Of a DNA stretch of 64,000 nucleotides, positions 11,111 through 23,352 are shown one piece after another (position 1 is the first letter of the stretch; each line of letters starts with the position of its first letter). Where the stretch lies: contig JAVSML010000040.1 in the NCBI GenBank assembly GCA_038503035.1, positions 62,001 to 126,000 of the forward strand. Reading direction: 5' to 3'. This DNA comes from Crocodylus rhombifer. Its lineage: Eukaryota > Chordata > Crocodylia > Crocodylidae. Both the position numbers and the translations under genes were made by a program. The notes below the pieces were generated by a model, which saw nothing but the letters and a program-made list of their open reading frames with translations, did no database searches and had not been told where the DNA came from.

Positions 11111-12329
11111 TGGTTTGGTTATGCTGAAAATTCAAAGGTGCCTGGATGGGATGCTAACCAACTCACTTCTTTTTTTCAAGGTAAAAGGGAAATATCAGTA
11201 AGTGAGCTGGCCCCTTAAGAGGATCTTCCAAGGTATTTAGCCCTACATGCCTTTGAAGACCTGGGACTCAAGCCTCAAATTCCACCTTGATTATCCTCCC
11301 AAATCATGGGATAGCAAGTTATAGGGAAGCCTGCTGAGAAGAGGGATAGATCTGAGTGCCTTTCTGATCAGGCAAAGTGATACTGGAAGTGATAAGTGGG
11401 TGGAAAACAGCTGTAGCAGCAGTAGATTTTTGTGGAGAGGTACTTGAAGCAGAAGCCTTGATGCACTGTACTGAAAGAAATGAGTCAATATGGAAGGCAC
11501 ATGCTGAGGAATGCTGAGAAAAACCAGAGAGGAAGCCTAAGATAGGTAGGTAATGTAGGATAGGATCCTGGAAAACAGTGACGTAAAGCAGTTCTGAACT
11601 GATGTTAGACAGTTGTCATGCATTATGGTTAAGGAATGTTGGCAATCCCTGACTTCTAGGGGGGAAAGGACTAATGAGCAGTAGAAAGCTGTGCAAGAAA
11701 TGGGAAGGACAGTAGGAACTAGTGGGTTGTGAGGGGCAAAGCAATTTGTTTATATTTTTTTATTTTACTTTGGTTAGAAGGCCGAACCAGCTAGAGAAAG
11801 ACACTTCCAGGAGGTGAAATTGAGCAGCTGTTCCCCTACAGAGCATTTTGTTTGAATGTGACTTGTAGACTTCTCTGAGGAATGTAGCTCTCATGTCTCT
11901 TCAGCAACTGTTTTTTTCTCCACTGAGTACAGGGATAAAATATTACTAATGCTTAACGTATGACTGTTCCTGAATTTCCCCCAGTGTATAAATCTCTATC
12001 AAACAATGTCCCTATTTTTGCAGCAAAATAAACTCTTTTTTTCCAACTCTAGAAGCTGCTGTTATTTTCTACAAGAAAGAGACAAAGTGGAGCAAGCATT
12101 GCCTTGCATTTTTACAGGCCTATGAAACTGTCGGCATCTTGCTGTTTTTATAGGCTATTATTTTCCACAGTCCTGCTCCAAGGTAACTGCTGTCTCTCAC
12201 ATAAAAACCAGGATGTCCATATTCGAGGCCTGATTTACTCAAACATTCTAGCTGCCTTGTGCCACTCTAGCACTGCACAGCAACTACAAGCCTGGCTTAA
12301 CTGCAAGAGTGTAGTGGTGAATCTAGCCT
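11111..12329. other. Non-coding, no feature recognised
   Basis: No repeat or gene was recognised. One short T-rich run lies near 11750. Confidence 0.5.
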
Positions 12330-12332
12330 TTA

Positions 12333-12835
12333 GGGCTAAGTACAGTCAGTCAAAAAGCCCAGGGCTGAATTGATTCAGTCTTCATAGGTTAGTCTAAGAT
12401 GCGTAGATTGACTCGATAAGCAAGTGAACAGACATTCACTTTTGATTCCAGAAATGCAGCTCTGTGGCCCAGGCCAGAAGCCGGGGGTGCTAGAGCCGGG
12501 GGTGCTAGACCTCTGTGCTTGGCTCGAGCAGGCAGCTTGGGCCTAAGCTAAGCCACACACCCTGTGTCAGAAGGCTTGTGTGAGAGATGCAAAGCATCCT
12601 GGGATGCTGGGGGACTGTGGGTCAACTCGAATCTGAAGGGGATCTGGCATAGAACTTCAATAAGCTGATTTAACATAAATCAGTTAAGTCTGGTACTGCA
12701 TACATCCAGATTCATCTTAAACAGATTTCAGCCATGTTGAAAGTGTTTTATGTGCACTGAACTTCCGTTATGTTACAGATTTGAACAGGTTTCTGATCAC
12801 TTACACCAGTTTATGTGTTATTTCTGACCCTAGCC
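12333..12835. mobile_element. TTA-flanked MITE (PIF/Harbinger-like)
   Basis: The left terminus GGGCTAAGTACAGTCAGTCA and the inverted right terminus GGCTAGGGTCAGAAATAACA are related. Each end is flanked by TTA (12330-12332 and 12836-12838). It shares internal blocks with 19181-19973: aattgattca.tct..ataggttagtcta near the left, and gaac.ggtttctgatcactta..ccagtttatgtgt near the right. TTA duplications and GG-starting TIRs suit PIF/Harbinger. No transposase is present. Confidence 0.75.
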
Positions 12836-12838
12836 TTA

Positions 12839-15800
12839 AGTTGGTTATGCTTCTGTGTGGTATACCAATGGGGAGTAATATTTTTGGCAGGCATGCTACA
12901 AATTAGCACCACACCCTCATTGTGTACCACTCTGATCCCCTTCCCTTGCCCAATCAGTCACTCTGCTTTCTGTTCCCTGCCTTATCTTCTGCTTTGCTTT
13001 CTGTTTCCTGCCTTATTTGCCACTGTACTGCCTGTCTCCTCCCCAGTTTACCATGTGACACACAGAAGCTACCTGTTCACTTGCTGCCTGTGGCATGTGT
13101 ACTACAGGTTGGCCACCCCTGTGATACACAGTCCAACTCCAAAAATTAGGTTCCATCAACTATTTAATGGCTTTTAAAATATATATATAAATGCAGGAAT
13201 TTTTTTGATGTGATCACATTCTTTTTACCTTTGGCTGCACAGCCTTAATTTTATTTTAGCATTTTCAGTATAAGATTAAAACAATGGGGAACATACAAAT
13301 TTGAAAAATAGATTTGTGAATAATTTGAGTAAATGCAGATAATGCTGAGAAAATATTGCATTCCAATAAAACCAGAGGATCAACGCTCAATAGATATTAA
13401 CTGGAATAAAAGGGGGTTAGGTTTGTGACCAAACATTGGTTAGTCAGTTGGTCTGGGTGAATTACCTGGAGTGGAAAATAAAAGGGTTGTAATGTAATTA
13501 AATTTGTACCGCAAAGTAACATTCTGGAATTGAAGCAGGTCACGTGATCCTTTGCATATTTCTGTTCTATAGGTTGTGTTTCTATCCTTCAGTGATTTCT
13601 AGTTTTTAAAATCCCTTTTTAAAGTGCTAGTCTTCTTCTAAATATATTCAGTTACAACTTCTGTTGCTGTCTTTGATAGTATGTTCCACAAATTAACCCC
13701 TTGAATTATTTCTCTAAAACGCCTCTTGAAAGATTATTTCTTTCCCAGCAAAATTTCCCTCTTCAGAATGAGACATGTTAAAAAATATTGGGAAAATCAT
13801 GATTTCTTTGTGCAACTTTTTTTTTTAATAAACTGATCGGCCTAATAGGTCTAGAATAAAATTGATTTCTGGCATTGTTCAAATTCACATACTCCATAAG
13901 ACCACAGTCTGCCTATGAAAGAGAGCTGAGCTGATTTGGATGTTTTAAGTCTGTGAAAAACAGTTAACATTTCCTTTTGCAACTAAATGCATAAGGATAA
14001 TCTCTTTATCTGAACTTTTGATTTGGATGAGATGATCTATAGCGATGCTGTCTAATATATCAACTGGTATAAAAAGGTGATTTTTTTCTTTTTCGCAATA
14101 AAATATTTTGCCTTGTCCCCAGGTGATAAGACTTGTGAAAGAAACTTATGTGTGCAAGAACTCTAAAGAACAACATCCTGTCCTGTCTCTGAATTATGCA
14201 TCAGATATTTTCCCATATGTCTAAAGGAACAGTCTCAAGAATTACTCACTGCAAATGATGTGATATATTCACTGTTTACTGAGACTACTTAGCTCATTTC
14301 TTTCTATCTAATTTTACAAATAAACACCAACTTACAGAAGACAAAATTGAGAAAACAGTATTGCCTTTGGGTTTCATTGGGTTTTGTATGTTTGGCTTGG
14401 AGAAGCTTTTTTGTAGGAAAAAACCAAAATGTTGATGCTTAGAGTCTGAGCATTGTGCTGGAGTAGCTTCCTCAGTAGCATGAGATCTCTCAGAGAAGAT
14501 GAGGCCACTTCTTGCACTTCTTGTAGGGGGGACATGTACTGAGCACAGCAGCTGTCATCCCCCTGTTTTCCTTTGTGTCTCTGAATACGTTCTGTCTTTG
14601 CAGGCTGTCTCTGCATGCTGCTGATAGTTTGGCTTGACCTCCTGCTTTCTCATCACAGGGCCAGGTGAGACCACAAACACTGTAAGCTGGCCCTGAGTTT
14701 GCTGAGAACCAAAAGTCACTACGACGAATATACTATATTTTAAATAAGTGGTATTTTGAGAATTGGGTGGTTCAATTTAACTATTCATATTCAATTAATA
14801 TATGATACAACATTCATTGTTCTGTCTCACGTATGAAACAATCCCTATATAAGGCTTCTGGATCAGCTATGTCATAGCAGTCATGTGTGGTGCTTTATGG
14901 ACTACTACAATCTTGTGTTTTCCTGATGTATTATTCCCTGTCTGAAGCAGCTCATTGAAGCCTGAAGCATTTTCAGTTCAGAGGGAGAGTGCTGGTCTTC
15001 ATCTCCTGTTGCTCATTTTCAGAGGAGCTAGAGCTTGCCTGAAAATGCTAGTTACCACCTTAATCAGGTTTAAGTTTCTGTTAAGTCACAATATATTATT
15101 TCACATGGAAAATATATTCCTCTGCATTTTTAAGCCTCTTGTCATCAGGGTATAAAATTATCTTGGAAGTAGTTTAAGATAATGGTGGGGTTGTTTTTTG
15201 TGGAGATCTGCAGTGAAGAAACAGGCAGTCTTTCTACAGGGACCCCTGCATTAAAAATGTCTTTTGTGCTATGCTTACTAAACTGCATTGTGCAGCTACC
15301 ATCACACTTGGGTGATGATTACTTTGTAGAAACAAACCTTTTGTTACTGGCTTCCCTTCCCCTCCATATCCTATGTTAGCTTTCTTCTCGCTGTATGCGG
15401 TCAGTAAGAGAGTTTCTAGGGGGAAACAAGAGGATCCAGTTTGCTTAGTTTGAGAAACCACTTCTCTTGTCTGTAACCAAATTTTTGTAGCAATATAAAA
15501 CCCCAAGGATCTGCAAGTGGAGAACACTGCAGCATTTTGACATTATTTTGATAGCTAAGGAGCCTATCACTATCATGTTACTTGAGCCTCTGATTTTTTG
15601 CTGTTTCTTTATTTACAATTACAAAAAAAAAGTTGGCTTTCCAAAAGAAAACCTGACTGAGGTGAACAGTGATTCTTTGTTGTAGAGGGGACGGCCAGAG
15701 GAATAGGAATTTTTCAGAGGGAACACAACCACATTTGTCTACAGCATGTTTCACTATCCCAGCCATCCAGTCCTTGCTGACTACAGACAATGGAGCCAAA

Positions 15801-18348
15801 TACAGTGCTTAAATGTGGATATTAAAACCCTGCCAGCAACAACGATTATTAAATAACACCAGAATCTCCCCTAATCTTTTTCTAAAACAGTTGGAATTGG
15901 GTGCTGGCCTAATGTCTGTGGGCAGATTATTTCAATCCCTTGTGAAAAAGAGAATCACTGTAAGAAGTTAATACCTCTGGGACAGTATATTGGAAAGCTT
16001 CATCTGATCTACTCTGACAAATGATAGTAGTGTATTTTCCTGCCTGAGAAGGTCCCATCCATAAAAGTTAGGTTATGGCACCCATGGCATGCTCATTTGA
16101 GACGCCAACTCACATGCTGATAGCAATTCAATACTAAGGCAAATGTATTCTTGCATTTGTTGGATAGAATGCCTTTCACAAAGCATATATCTGGAATTCA
16201 AACATAAGAGAAATAATGTCTTCCACTCTTACAACTTCAGTCCCTGGGATGTTGCACAATGGCTGGGAGACAGGGGGTGTTGCCCAAAAAAACTGTGCTG
16301 AACTTCTACTTTAATAGAGTGCGGTGCACACAATAGTTTTATCTTCATATGCTTTTCAGAGTTCCTTCCAAAAGAAGTCCAACCACATACCAAATTGCTC
16401 TTGTGAATAAACTAGACCCTTGGATCCAACCAACTAGGCTTTGAATGTGCATATTGGAAGTCCATCAGTCTGATTCTCCTCTCACATCAGTATTTGTTAT
16501 TGGTGCAACTTTGGCTTCAATGTACTTGCTCTTGATTCATATCTGCACAGGAAAGAACTAAACATGTCCTCTTATCAGTTTATTTGATTAAAAATATGTA
16601 ATTACTTTTTAGTGCTGCAGGGAAAAAATACACTCCCATAAAGAAACAAGGTTGTACCATCATCCCCTAAATTGATTGTAACAGGTCTTTGTTCTGTCTG
16701 CATGAGATGAGAAGGACCAACTTAACCCACTTGATCGACAGCCAGAGATCTTAATCCCTTTTTTTTCTTTTGATGGCCTCTTAGTGAAACTGCTCTGTAA
16801 ATATGACTAGCTTAATGGTAGTATAGCTGGTGCTTTAATGACTAGAAGGAATTGCTTTTTAGTGAGATGGGTGCTGTGTGCTTGGAAAAGGGATAGAGAA
16901 TGATTATGATTAAGGAGAGACAGCACTCAAGACCATGAAATGCTGGTGACTTACGAAACCAAAACTATGCCTTCACAGGTCCTGCTGAATGTCCTGCTTC
17001 AACAAGGAGTTGTAAAAATATGATGCAGGGCTCCTACAAGTGGTAGAGCTCTGCTGCAAAACTACTGCGTACAGTAGGCCAGGCAAATTGAGATACAAAG
17101 GCAGATGGAGGGGGCAATTTCTTGCAAATCCCTGACTGCCTTGGACATCTGGTCCTCCTTGAGGAGGATATTCCAACAGCTGTTTTTTGTCAGTGAGAGA
17201 AAATTGTATACTCAACAACAGGATCTCATAACAAATCCATATTGTTCATTCCTGTTACAAAACTGAATCTGAAAAAAGCCTTTGAGGGGTTAATAAAGGT
17301 GGGACCTAGTACCTCCTGTTTCTATACCTTCAACTCTGTCTAAACCTATCATTATTCTGTTGGCCCTAAACCAGGCTGGGTGTTCAACAATAACAGTATT
17401 TCAAAATCTGTGGCTGCATGAGGGGTTTTTTTCTTTTGCATTTCCTCCTACTGCTTACAGCAAATATCAGACATGATTCTCTACTCTTGCCAGTATAAAA
17501 TGGGTATAACTTCATTTCCTGATTTAAACTGGTTCAAGAGAGCTAGGATGTTAGAATTAGCACAAAGCAATGCCAGCAGTAGGCAGCATAATGCCCTAGG
17601 CAGCATCCATAATAGTGAAGCATGGCAGCAATACAAGGCACTGAAAACCTTGCCTTGGGAGGTTTAATAAAGTATCACCTGGAAGGGTAGATCCTGCATC
17701 TTCTCCTAAATACTTTTACAGGTTGTTGGGGTTTGAGGGCACTTCCAGATTGAAGTGAACCAAGATTAGTTATGTTCCAGGCTGACACTCCATTCTGGTT
17801 GTCACAGGAAAGATGCAGGATATGGAAGTATGTTCAGGAGTTTACCCACGCTAGTATGTTCAGAATTTACCCACACTAGTAAATTCCCATTAATTCACTT
17901 GAGTTAACTTCACACATATGCTTATGTACTTTAGAACTATCCTTGACTCTGGAATTTCAGAACAAAGAATTCAAGTGGCACTAACTTATTCAGCTAGCTT
18001 TTCTAAGCCTAGTAGGAGAAGTGTCAGTTAGTACCTTCACTGCATGACAGGCTTCAAGTGATTACAATTTAAAAATCAAGGAAACCTAGGCTGACTTAGG
18101 TTTTTGTTGTCACTCTTTAGTTCACTGCATAGTGTGCTTTGTGTAGTCAGTTTCAGTCCTTGTAGTTTTGGTCTGGTACAAATAAATTAATACAGTGTTT
18201 GAAGGAAACTGTAAGTTTGATGTGTGTCGGAAACCCAGACATTGGTAAAGCAAGTCCATCACTTCCTTGCACTTTCAGTAGCTCCTTAGCATGACACTTT
18301 GATTTTCTTTGCATCCAGTGAGCTCACTACATTTAAATTTTGTTGCAG
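12839..18348. other. AT-rich non-coding DNA, few landmarks
   Basis: Nothing certain is seen. 13660-13780 (ttccacaaattaac...gcaaaatttccc) could be a very old minus-strand LINE fragment. 17490-17560 (taaaatgggtataac) has a faint SINE-like look. A strong splice-acceptor-like string at 14085-14101 precedes 33 open codons but has no donor. Confidence 0.45.
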
Positions 18349-18426
18349 ATCCATCATTTTTGGTATGGAGGTGATAACAAGAGAACTTTCTACCTTTCTC
18401 AGATGCTGGAAAAGTATGTTGTCATG
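18349..18426 (+). CDS. Candidate internal protein-coding exon, gene not recognised
   Basis: The segment of exactly 78 bases (26 codons, phase 0 at both ends) is preceded by TTTAAATTTTGTTGCAG and followed by GTAAGTATG, which match vertebrate acceptor and donor consensus well. In the frame that stays open it reads IHHFWYGGDNKRTFYLSQML followed by EKYVVM. The composition looks like a real protein: mixed hydrophobic and charged, with an aromatic-glycine cluster and no low complexity. It matches no transposon protein I know. I cannot name the family. No partner exon was recognised within several kilobases on the same strand, which would be normal for long introns in such a genome. A chance open segment between two fortuitous splice-like strings remains possible. 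The frame reads through the donor for another 34 codons. Confidence 0.35.
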
Positions 18427-19177
18427 GTAAGTATGCTGTCATGTAAGGGAGAAAGACCCATGAAACCATGGTGCATTGTAAAATCTGGCTCCCCACAAGG
18501 GCTGTCATCCCCTTGTACAACCTTCTAGTCCTCTCTAGTTGGTGTGAAGGACCAGGTTCTACAATAATTTCACGTATACTATTTTATAATGTAACCACTG
18601 ATATTTTCTTTTGGTTGCATTGTTTGAGAAATTGTTCATTTCTTATGTTGCATGTCTCATACTGCAAGAATACCATACTGCAGTTTTCCTGATGGCACTT
18701 CACTTCAGGTCCCATTTCACTATTATATGCAGGCCTCAGACTTCCACAGAAGTGTAGATGGTAAAATTACCTGTATATTTTCTCCCACATTTAAGGTGGT
18801 GTATAACAGTATGCAATTGAAATTGGACCTGACAGTCTCACATCCTAGGGAATTTATAATCTGATAGAGCTGACTGGCACACCACAGTTCTGTTTTGCAA
18901 CAACTGCTGATGTTTTACAATTTGTTTCCATTCTACATGGTAACAAAATACAACCTTTAAACCTGCCACACACACACACACACACAAAGGGCCAGGCATC
19001 TGTTTTCATCTCTAAAGATCCAACTTGTGATTCTGGTCAGCATTAGGATTAAGTCTCCCCAACTGGTATGGAGACTAATCAGCACTATGCTAGGCACCTT
19101 GCTGAGCTAATTAGATCCAGCTGGGGCTGAGTAAGCTACCTATTAACTGGCTTGCTTGATTTGCTATTGCCCCATGT
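18427..19177. other. Non-coding DNA with a CA microsatellite
   Basis: (CA)10 lies at 18967-18986. No other structure was recognised. Confidence 0.55.
18967..18986. repeat. CA microsatellite
   Basis: Ten perfect CA units. Confidence 0.9.
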
Positions 19178-19180
19178 TTA

Positions 19181-19973
19181 GGCTAGGAACAGACATTCAA
19201 AAACCCTGAGCCTGAATTGATTCAATCTGTGCAGGTTAGTCTAACCTGGCTAGGCTAAATCAGTTTTGTAACCAGATAGACATCCCAGAAATGCAGGCAC
19301 ATGCCTCCAGTGGCTCAGGCTAGAAGCTGGCACTATGGCAGCCTTCCCTTCCCTTCTACAGAGCCGAGCTGGGGAGGCATGGCCAGGCCCTGGCAGGATG
19401 CTGTGATTAGGGACGAGTGCTTCCCCCACACCTGACCAGCCCAGCAGGGAATGTTTATCACCTCTAACTCAGTGTTTATCACCCCATTAGGAAAACAAGA
19501 GAGACATTACCAGCTATCTGTTGCCTTTGTCCCATGTGCCATAGTTCAGAGGTAGCCAGCAAGTGGTATTCTAGCTAATGCTGAGAGGTGTCTGTGAGGG
19601 ATGGGGGGATGCCTGCTTAGCAGAGTGTGGGAAAAGGAGAAGGGGAGCAGAAGGCAGGCAGATGCCTGAAGAGACTACTGGAGCTGCAGCCAGGGAGCAG
19701 ACAGGAGGGGCCAGCACTGTTGTGGAGTAGAGAGCCCTGCCCAGCCCAGCGAGCATGCTGGGATGCTGGGGGAGTCTGATTTAATTTAAACCAGGAAGGG
19801 GTCTGGGACAGACATTGCATAAATTGGTTTGAGCCAAATCAGTTAACTCTGATACTACATTCAACCAGGTTTATCTCAAACTGGTTTATGTGCATTGAAC
19901 ATGTATTCGGTTACAGGTTTAAACCAGTTTGTGATTACTTAAACTGGTTTATGTGTAATGTCTTTCCCTAGCC
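19181..19973. mobile_element. TTA-flanked MITE, longest copy (PIF/Harbinger-like)
   Basis: The left end GGCTAGGAACAGACATTC and the inverted right end GGCTAGGGAAAGACATTA match at 15 of 17 bases. TTA flanks both (19178-19180, 19974-19976). Inside are paired, partly palindromic blocks such as ggttagtctaacctggctaggc and repeated 'aaactggttta' motifs near the right end. The 793-bp length exceeds the 503 bp of the copy at 12333, the extra DNA being GC-rich middle sequence. No transposase was recognised. The crocodilian MITE family known as Chompy is an obvious comparison, not tested here. Confidence 0.82.
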
Positions 19974-20139
19974 TTAAGGACAAGTCAAACCTTTGCTCTC
20001 TGGCCATACAGTATGCTTTGTTTTAGAAACTGATTCCTAGCCTGGAATACTTCCAGATATGATTCCTAGTTCTTTCTTCCTTGGTCCTCAGATTGCATCC
20101 TGATTGCATACTTTGGCTCCTGACCTCTGGTTAGTACCT

Positions 20140-20460
20140 CGGGGTGCATGCACCCATGCATGCAACGCAGCACTGGGTGCTTTTAAAAGTGCCTGGTACT
20201 GCACCACATGCATTTGTACAAAAAGTGAACTGTGCATCAGCGCTGAGAAAATAGCGGTGGTGTGCTTTTGAACTAAAACACATTGAACGTGTTTTAGTTT
20301 CAAAGTGCACTGTGGCCATTTTCTTAGTGGTGACACACATTTCACTCTTTATACAAATGCATGCGACACAGCGCTGGGTGCATCAGTTTGTGTGCTCCAC
20401 AGACTCAATTAATTGAGTCTGCTTTGATGCACTGGATTTCCGGTGTGTTGGAGCAGACAA
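20140..20460. mobile_element. Multi-hairpin foldback/MITE-like element
   Basis: Two imperfect inverted arms, 20208-20281 and 20289-20362, surround a 7-base loop. The inner stem aactaaaacac/gtgttttagtt is perfect and the outer stem atgcatttgta/tacaaatgcat is nearly so, with roughly 75-80% pairing overall by eye. Outside them are direct copies of a gcatgcaacgcagcactgggtgc-type block (about 20158 and 20358). A separate perfect 20-bp palindrome, agactcaattaattgagtct, is at 20401-20420. Exact ends and TSD are not certain. Confidence 0.6.
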
Positions 20461-20579
20461 ATGTGGGGACAGAAGTGGGGACTAGCAAGGGATAGAAATG
20501 CTATAAAGAGAAAGGGAAAAAAAGAGTGGTGTGAAAGTATTTGATGACCCAAATTTCCCTGCCATGTTGCCATGCGTAT

Positions 20580-20762
20580 TGCTCTGAATCAGGAAACCTG
20601 AACAAAATTTCCACTAATACCACAGATTCTTTCTGATTTTTGGCAAAGCCACTTAAGTTTAGTCTTCCATTTGTGAAATGGAAGTAATAATCCATCTACT
20701 TTGCTGGGTTCCTTGCATCTCTGATTCACAATCATAATGGTCTTGTAGATTATCAGATGGAA
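20580..20762 (-). mobile_element. MIR-like SINE remnant
   Basis: On the plus strand the order of blocks is that of a reversed MIR: ttggcaaagccacttaagtttagtct, then tccatttgtgaaatgg, then aagtaataatccatctac, then ctgggttccttgcatct. These correspond to the classic 'ggcaagtcacttaacctct', 'ccatctgtaaaatgg', 'gataataat..ctacct' and 'agggttgttg' blocks. It is heavily diverged, as expected for an amniote-wide old SINE. Confidence 0.65.
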
Positions 20763-22067
20763 GACAACGTAGATTAACAAATTATTACTATGGTACCTTT
20801 CTGAGATTGGTAGAGCTTTCTCTTCCAAACTGAGATCTATCTAAGATTTTATTTGAGTAATAAGCAGGCTGTACCATTGCAAAGTGTACAGATCTGTCTT
20901 CATTATAAAAACTATAACCTGCAAATATCCAGGAAGTTTTTGCCACACAACACTTGTTTAAAAAAGTGCTAAAGTTCACCAGCTTTCATGTTCCCTCTTG
21001 GGGAAGTGCAGGGGAAATGTATGTGCTAATTATCAACTGCAGAGAGCCACAAAACCAAAGAAGCAGGGGTGCATTTTGGTATAACTTCACCCAGTGTTCA
21101 TGGCTGGCAAGTCATCTATTTACAATCAGTATGACAGAATGTTCTAATCTTTTAAAGACAACTAACCCCATCCCCTACCTTAAACTTGCCTTTGTTACTG
21201 ATAGAAGCAGATGTTTTTTTCCATGTTACCATTTCCAACTTGTTAATAAGGAAACACTTACAGGAATATAAAAAGTGAATAATGTATTAATCTAGCATGA
21301 TGCTATTAAAGTTTACTGACTTGGATGCATTGGACCTGAGTAATATTTCTTTGAAACTGTTGCTTGACTATGGAATGAGAATTATTTGGTGACTGATGGG
21401 AAATGTAGATGAGCTTGCCCTCATTTTTAATCAGCAAGGGATAGATCAAATGTACAAGGCATGCTTACTTGCTTTTGACTGACTTACCTTGGAGTGGTGT
21501 GATTGCAGGCAGCTTGTAGGAATAGCCTATTGTGCTGTCATATGTATTGGCCTTTTCTTTTCCTGCTCACAGTTATCACAGGGTTAATCACACTTAAAGG
21601 CCATTAAAGCTGTTCCATTTCTGACCGGAAACTGCTTGAGGTAGGTCAGACATTCAGATATGTAACATTTTAATGAAAGCTTTATATAACCCATTGAGTC
21701 TTGATAAAATTTAAATCCTTTTAGTCAGCTATTCTTGTAATTACTTTTTATTTTTCCTATACCGAATAGCTTTTAGTCTTGTGTACAAATGAGAGTTTGG
21801 CACTTTACTTCAAATTAATATTTTCAATAAAATAATGCGATAACATTGAGTAATACAGATCACAAATTAATGTATGCATAGATATCACATTGATAATTTC
21901 TGAGGTTTGGGGAATGTCTTTGGTTGAGTCTATGAACATGTTTCTGGGCACAAAAGTTAGCTGTCTGTGGCTAGCTTTCCAGAATGGCAGAAGCTCTGCT
22001 CATTCTGGTTTGTAAGACACAGGGAGACAGGTGGATTTTCATGCCTTGCTGTTTGCAGTGGTATTCA
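20763..22067. other. Non-coding, no feature recognised
   Basis: AT-rich with short open frames only. No repeat family was identified. Confidence 0.5.
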
Positions 22068-22553
22068 CTAAGGCTGTGTGAAGCTTCAGTCCCTGATTCA
22101 ATTTGGTGGAGATTTGGCCCAATTTGATGGCTGAATTTCCGAATCCAAATTGAATCAGAGGACCCTTTAATCTCTCCATATCGATTTGGACAGAGTTGGT
22201 GATTCAGACATAGAAACAGCTTTAAATGTTTTTTCTGCATACCTCTAGGTAGCAGGGGCTTGTGATTGCTGTGCTGGGGTAGATGGAGCATCCCACAGAA
22301 ACATGGGGGGCTCCCCAACATGCTCAGCAGCAGACCTAGAATTGGACCAGAAGCACTTCCGGGTCCACCGGTGAGCATGCTGCCCCCCCCCGCCAATACC
22401 CCTCCAGCTAGGTGACTGGTGTCTCCTGGGTCTGGGGGAGCAGTACCTGGGATCCCCTTGTGGCTGATCGCTGGGCTGGGGAGGCTTTGGGGGAGGGGAG
22501 GGAGGGCAGGCCACGCACTCCCCAGCAGACCAGGAAGTGGACCGGAAGTACTC
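22068..22553 (+). mobile_element. hAT-like element, left part (relative of 58191-59020)
   Basis: It begins ctaaggctgtgtgaagctt and runs in parallel with 58191 onwards: the aatttgg/gattca-rich subterminal zone, then cagacatagaaacagctttaaatgttttttctgcatacctc, then the GC-rich block with ggggggctccccaac and gctcagcagcagacct. Similarity stops sharply at about 22553, where CR1 sequence begins. No right terminus of this element is found after that CR1 ends. Confidence 0.75.
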
Positions 22554-23197
22554 CATTATTGACTCTAAGATGAACATGAGCCACCAATGCCAGACCGCAG
22601 CCAACAAGGCCAGCCATACCTTATTATGCATCCAAAGATAATAATACTCCCTCTCTGTATGACTTTGGTCAGGCCACAGTTGGAGTACTGCGTCCAGTAC
22701 TGGGCGCTGCACTTCAAAAGGGATGTGGCCAACCTGGAGAGGTCTCAGAGGAGGGCCACTCGCTTGGTGAGAGGGCAGCAGGACAGGCCCTGTGAGGAGA
22801 GACTGAGGGACCTGAACCTGTTCAGCCTCAACAAGAGGAGGCTGAGGGGGGACCTGGTGGCTGCCTACAAACTCATCAGGGGAGATCAACAGCAAATAGG
22901 TAGAGCCCTTTTCTCCCCAGCACCACCTGGGGTGACAAGGAACAATGGTAATAAGATGGAGAATAGGTTTAGGTTAGAGATCAGAAGGCAATTTTTTACA
23001 GTTGGGGTGGCCAAAATCTGGAACCGACTTCCCAGGGAAGTTATCCTCGCCCCTACTTTGGGCAAATTCAAGAGGAGGTTGGATGATCACGTGTCTGGGG
23101 TCTTGTGAACCAGCTTTCATTCCTGCCTGTGGGAGGGAGTCAAGCTAGATGATCTGTTCAGGTCCCTTCTGACCCTAGCTACTATGAAACTATGAAA
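22554..23197 (+). mobile_element. CR1 LINE, 5'-truncated copy (subfamily B)
   Basis: CR1 homology starts at attgactctaagatgaacatg (the IIDSKMNMS block of ORF2) and continues to the CR1 3' UTR and tail tgaccctagctactatgaaactatg. The ORF is shifted once near 22630, where part of the 'RSKEV' region is missing. It then reads openly to the stop at the normal CR1 terminus. Confidence 0.92.
22587..23108 (+). pseudogene. CR1 ORF2 C-terminal fragment
   Basis: The frame contains LVRPQLEYCVQYW (about residues 29-41), LERSQRRATRLVRGQQ, CEERLRDLNLFSLNKRRLRG, APPGVTRNNGNK and IWNRLPREVILAPTLGKFKRRLDDHVSGVL, ending at the usual CR1 stop. This is the region downstream of the reverse-transcriptase palm, whose exact function in CR1 is poorly defined. 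Catalytic motifs are absent through 5' truncation. A short deletion and frame change upstream near 22630 separates it from the IIDSKMNMSHQC block. It is inactive. Confidence 0.85.
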
Positions 23198-23352
23198 TGC
23201 ATCCAAAAAGACTATGGTTAATTTTGTCATTGACCTTGGTTGATTTAGGATTTTACTCCTCATTATTAACCAATATAATTTATATAGTCTGAGCCATACC
23301 TGCGTTATCATCATTTATCGACTATCATCAAAGATCTCTATATCTAGAGTAA
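23198..23352. other. Short spacer, nothing recognised
   Basis: Not a continuation of the hAT-like element interrupted at 22553. Confidence 0.5.

Noticed and set aside
14102..14220. Strong acceptor-like tract ending ccttgtccccag followed by 33 open codons and a stop
   Set aside because: No donor, no recognisable protein and no polyadenylation context close by. A last coding exon cannot be excluded but is not supported.
22245..22895. Minus-strand 216-codon frame
   Set aside because: It runs across the junction of the hAT-like element and CR1 and is the antisense of CR1 ORF2 at one end.
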